A program made the translations under genes and the position numbers. From CAZXMB01 sp964641715 (GTDB taxonomy: Bacteria; Desulfobacterota; BSN033; UBA1163), in assembly GCA_964641715.1 (NCBI GenBank), contig CAZXMB010000078.1, forward strand, positions 1-14,359: 14,359 nucleotides of DNA. Reading direction: 5' to 3'. Under the pieces are notes generated by a model. It was not told where the DNA came from, searched no databases, and worked only from the letters and a program-made list of their open reading frames with translations. This document shows, one piece after another, positions 12,121 to 14,359 of this stretch (within the stretch, counting starts at the first letter, position 1; every line of letters begins with the position of its first letter).

Positions 12121-12753
12121 ATGAAAAAAAGCCTATTCCTGTTTTTATTCCTGGTTTTTTTAGGGGGATGCGCAGGAATTCCAATCCACGATGACCTGAA
12201 GGTCCCGGCCGGAACAGTAGAAGGCAATCAATTTACAGGAATCCGGTATCCATTTAAGGTCTCCATTCCCCCCCATTGGAAAATGACAACAGAGTTCCCC
12301 GGGTTTTTAAAAGAACTGGGTTATGAAGAACCCGATGCCTCTGATCAGGAGGTGACCGAATTATATATTTTTAACCCTTCTACCCGATCCACCCTTCAAA
12401 TTGATTTCACACCGGCAAGCCCGAATGCCAGATTCAGCCAGGAGAAGATCGAGGCCATTACCACAGCCGCAACAGGGAGCTTGAAGGAAGAGTTAGAAAA
12501 GGATTACGGGAAAGGCATTCAGGTGGAAATTGCCCCAACCACACCTTATTCATTAAAAGGGGTCCGGTTTGCTGCGAAGAAATATGCGACTTATACGCTT
12601 AAAGGGATCAAAAAGGAGCAGGGCTGGATCTATGGGTTTACCGAACCCTATCAGCTTTTTATCCTCTATGTGATTCTTGAAAAAGAGGGAAGCAATGACC
12701 GTGAAGAGATGAAGAAGGTTTTGAATTCGTTTGAGGTCATTTCGAAAAAATGA
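12121..12753 (+). CDS. Predicted lipoprotein of unknown function
   Basis: A 210-residue exported lipoprotein. The signal peptide is MKKSLFLFLFLVFLGGC, with the lipobox L-G-G-Cys17, so the mature protein would be acylated at Cys17. The remainder is soluble, with an early YPFKVSIPPHWKM strand and no repeats or Cys pairs. It faintly recalls PsbP-like or stress-lipoprotein folds ('F.V..P..W'), which I would not press. The start is ATG 12121, preceded by GGAGG (12106-12110); an upstream in-frame ATG at 12064 would bury the signal peptide. It has its own promoter and a clear terminator, so it is monocistronic. Confidence 0.85.
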   Translation: MKKSLFLFLFLVFLGGCAGIPIHDDLKVPAGTVEGNQFTGIRYPFKVSIPPHWKMTTEFPGFLKELGYEEPDASDQEVTELYIFNPSTRSTLQIDFTPASPNARFSQEKIEAITTAATGSLKEELEKDYGKGIQVEIAPTTPYSLKGVRFAAKKYATYTLKGIKKEQGWIYGFTEPYQLFILYVILEKEGSNDREEMKKVLNSFEVISKK

Positions 12754-12778
12754 TGAATTCATCAGGCAGTTTTTTTGT

Positions 12779-12811
12779 CCCATCAATCCTTTGGTTTGAT
12801 GGGATTTTTTT
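12779..12811 (+). terminator. Intrinsic terminator of the lipoprotein gene
   Basis: CCCATCAA (12779-12786) pairs with TTGATGGG (12796-12803), and a run of seven T residues follows at 12805-12811. A 14-bp palindrome, TGATGAATTCATCA (12751-12764), followed by its own T-run (about 12770-12776), sits over the stop codon and may act as a weak first terminator. Confidence 0.88.
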
Positions 12812-12858
12812 AAAGTGAAGTTGATTTTTAAAGTGGAATTCCTTATGGTTAATAAGGA

Positions 12859-12967
12859 TGACCGGCAAGTGCCCCGCAAGCCCCGCCTTGTAGGCGGGGT
12901 CAAGGGGCACAATATAAATGAGATTTCCTTTCCGGGAAGCCCCGCCCTGTGGGCGGGGAGCTTCACT
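12859..12967. repeat. 109-bp direct repeat, left copy, before the flavodiiron gene
   Basis: This GC-rich element is identical over 109 bases to 14166-14274. It contains two hairpins: GTGCCCC/GGGGCAC enclosing CCCCGCC/GGCGGGG, and CCCGCCC/GGGCGGG framed by GAAGC/GCTTC. In this copy the ends form terminal inverted repeats, CCGGCAAGTG at 12862 and CACTTGCGG running to 12972, suggesting a MITE- or REP-like unit. No transposase is present. Confidence 0.85.
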
Positions 12968-12989
12968 TGCGGAGATGCGGAGGTTGACA

Positions 12990-14168
12990 ATGGAAATCGT
13001 TGAGCTGAAGAAGGGGATTTACTGGGTTGGAGCGATTGACTGGAATGTGAGGGACTTTCACGGCTATTCAACTCCCTTCGGGACCACTTATAACGCCTAT
13101 CTGATCTTGGATGAGAAGAATGTCCTTGTGGATACCGTCAAGGCTCCGTTCTATTCAGAAATGTTAGGCAGGATTTCTGAGATCATCGATCCTTCAAAGA
13201 TCGACATGATAGTGGCAAACCATGTGGAGATGGATCATTCCGGTTCTCTTTCTCAGATTGTGGAACGAATCGGGAATCCGCTGGTGATCACAACGGAGAA
13301 AGGACAGAAGGGGCTTGAGAAACATTATAAGAAATCGATGAACTTTAAAACCGTCAAGACGGGAGATACCCTTTCCATCGGCCGCCGGAACCTCGCTTTT
13401 ATCGAAGCCCCCATGCTTCATTGGCCGGACAGTATGTTCACCTATATCAAGGAAGACCGGGTACTGTTGCCCAATGATACCTTTGGCCAGCATATCGCTT
13501 CTTCTTATCGGTTTGAGGATGAGGCGGGCGAGGAGGTGATGAGGCATGCCGCAAAATATTTTGCCAATATCCTCTGGCCTCTCACCCCTCTTATCATGAA
13601 AAAAATAGATGAAGTGGTTAAGATGGGCATCCCCATCGATATGATCGGGCCCAGCCATGGCCTCATCTGGAGGAAGGATCCCAATCGAATCATTCACGCC
13701 TATATGGAATGGAGCCGGGGAAAGGCTGGGAAGAAGATCCTCGTTGTCTATGATACGATGTGGGGGAGTACGGAAGCCTTAGCCAAGGCGATATTAAAGG
13801 GTTTGATTGAAGAAGGGGCGGAAGCCAGGCTCCTTCATCTTCGGTCCAATCACCGGAGTGATATCATCGAAGAGATGCTGGAAGCAAGGGGCATTCTTTT
13901 GGGATCGCCCACTCTAAATAACGGGATGTTTCCCACGATGGGAGATTTTCTGACCTATATGAAAGGCCTGAAACCGAAGGGAAAGTTTTTTGGACTGTTC
14001 GGATCATATGGATGGGGAGGAGGAGCCCTCCAGGAGATGAGAAGGAGTCTCGAACAGGGGAAGTTCGATATCTGGGAAAAGGAGCTCTCCGTTCAATATA
14101 TTCCTGACACGGGAGAGATCAAGAAGGCGATTGAGTTTGGAAGGGAGTTTGTGAAGAAGATCAAGTGA
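12990..14168 (+). CDS. Flavodiiron protein (A-type flavoprotein; oxygen or NO reductase)
   Basis: A 392-residue cytoplasmic flavodiiron protein that reduces O2 to water and/or NO to N2O in anaerobes. The N-terminal metallo-beta-lactamase-like domain (about 1-245) carries the diiron ligands: HVEMDH (His78, Glu80, Asp82, His83), His144 in LHWPDS, Asp163 in PNDTFGQH, and His223 in GPSHGLIW. The C-terminal flavodoxin domain (about 249-392) starts ILVVYDTMWGSTE, the FMN phosphate loop. No extra rubredoxin or flavin-reductase domain is fused, so an external rubredoxin or ferredoxin must supply electrons. ATG 12990 has GGAGG (12979-12983) six bases upstream; starting at 12918 would translate the flanking repeat. 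The stop codon TGA is the first triplet of the right-hand repeat copy. Confidence 0.96.
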   Translation: MEIVELKKGIYWVGAIDWNVRDFHGYSTPFGTTYNAYLILDEKNVLVDTVKAPFYSEMLGRISEIIDPSKIDMIVANHVEMDHSGSLSQIVERIGNPLVITTEKGQKGLEKHYKKSMNFKTVKTGDTLSIGRRNLAFIEAPMLHWPDSMFTYIKEDRVLLPNDTFGQHIASSYRFEDEAGEEVMRHAAKYFANILWPLTPLIMKKIDEVVKMGIPIDMIGPSHGLIWRKDPNRIIHAYMEWSRGKAGKKILVVYDTMWGSTEALAKAILKGLIEEGAEARLLHLRSNHRSDIIEEMLEARGILLGSPTLNNGMFPTMGDFLTYMKGLKPKGKFFGLFGSYGWGGGALQEMRRSLEQGKFDIWEKELSVQYIPDTGEIKKAIEFGREFVKKIK

Positions 14169-14274
14169 CCGGCAAGTGCCCCGCAAGCCCCGCCTTGTAG
14201 GCGGGGTCAAGGGGCACAATATAAATGAGATTTCCTTTCCGGGAAGCCCCGCCCTGTGGGCGGGGAGCTTCACT
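14166..14274. repeat. 109-bp direct repeat, right copy, after the flavodiiron gene
   Basis: Identical to 12859-12967. It begins with the stop codon of the flavodiiron gene and lacks the terminal TGCGG that completes the inverted end in the left copy. Its two strong hairpins could serve as a 3' stabiliser or Rho-sensitive end for the mRNA, though no T-run follows immediately. The remaining bases to the window end (14275-14359) show nothing recognisable. Confidence 0.85.
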
Positions 14275-14359
14275 AAAGTTTTTTAAAGATTCTCACTTTA
14301 AACATATTAGTCACTTCAGGCACTTTTCTAAGGGTTTTAAAATGGTTGAGCATTCAATT

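Noticed and set aside
12918..12989. N-terminal extension of the flavodiiron protein
   Set aside because: It would translate the repeat, and GGAGG at 12979-12983 together with the family N-terminus (MEIVELKKGIYWVG) support ATG 12990.
12815..13003. Plus-strand open frame running through the left 109-bp repeat
   Set aside because: Most of the predicted protein comes from the repeat, and the frame ends in the flavodiiron start region. The same residues appear at both copies because the DNA is repeated.
12859..14274. Composite transposon around the flavodiiron gene
   Set aside because: The flanking units are 109 bp and encode no transposase, and no target-site duplication is visible. Kept only as a repeat-bracketed gene.

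Overview
The window looks like a chromosomal segment from an anaerobic, Gram-negative-type bacterium. A Desulfobacterota (deltaproteobacterial) or Nitrospirota-like lineage is my best guess. The reasons are a flavodiiron protein, a Desulfovibrio-type single-cluster ferredoxin, an AGGAGG-type ribosome binding signal, TTGACA/TATAAT-type promoters, and a high load of short palindromic interspersed repeats. The lineage is inferred from style; there is no rRNA or other phylogenetic marker here.

Region 1 (about 1-4499) is the most interesting part. A lexA gene sits behind a consensus sigma-70 promoter whose 17-bp spacer lies inside an 18-bp dyad, a likely LexA operator. It is followed on the same strand by a RecA/RadA-fold protein with a ruined Walker A motif, a 92-residue conserved-looking protein of unknown role, and a 774-residue family B DNA polymerase. 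The polymerase keeps motif A and the second Asp of motif C but has lost the exonuclease residues and the first Asp of motif C. The layout parallels lexA-imuA-imuB-dnaE2 mutagenesis cassettes, with a PolB2/Dpo2-like polymerase in place of ImuB/DnaE2. I propose a LexA-governed, family B-based translesion module. Several different palindromic repeats have landed in it, at least three of them in frame inside coding sequence.

Region 2 (4531-6802) holds a DedA-family membrane protein, a small ferredoxin, a bidirectional terminator, and a convergent RpoD-like sigma factor. The sigma gene has a strong promoter and a leader of about 160 nt that contains a terminator-like hairpin. Region 3 (6803-7470) has no protein gene I trust: it is an AT-rich tract followed by a cluster of hairpin repeats.

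Region 4 (7471-11311) is a co-directional set: a PHP phosphoesterase that appears to be transcribed leaderless, a half-size EamA transporter, a tiny basic ORF, a radical SAM protein, and AzlC/AzlD, the two subunits of a branched-chain amino acid exporter. The radical SAM gene overlaps azlC.

Region 5 (11406-14359) holds a class I methyltransferase and a lipoprotein read divergently from back-to-back promoters, then a flavodiiron protein gene bracketed by two identical 109-bp GC-rich repeats. The last 85 bases show nothing recognisable.
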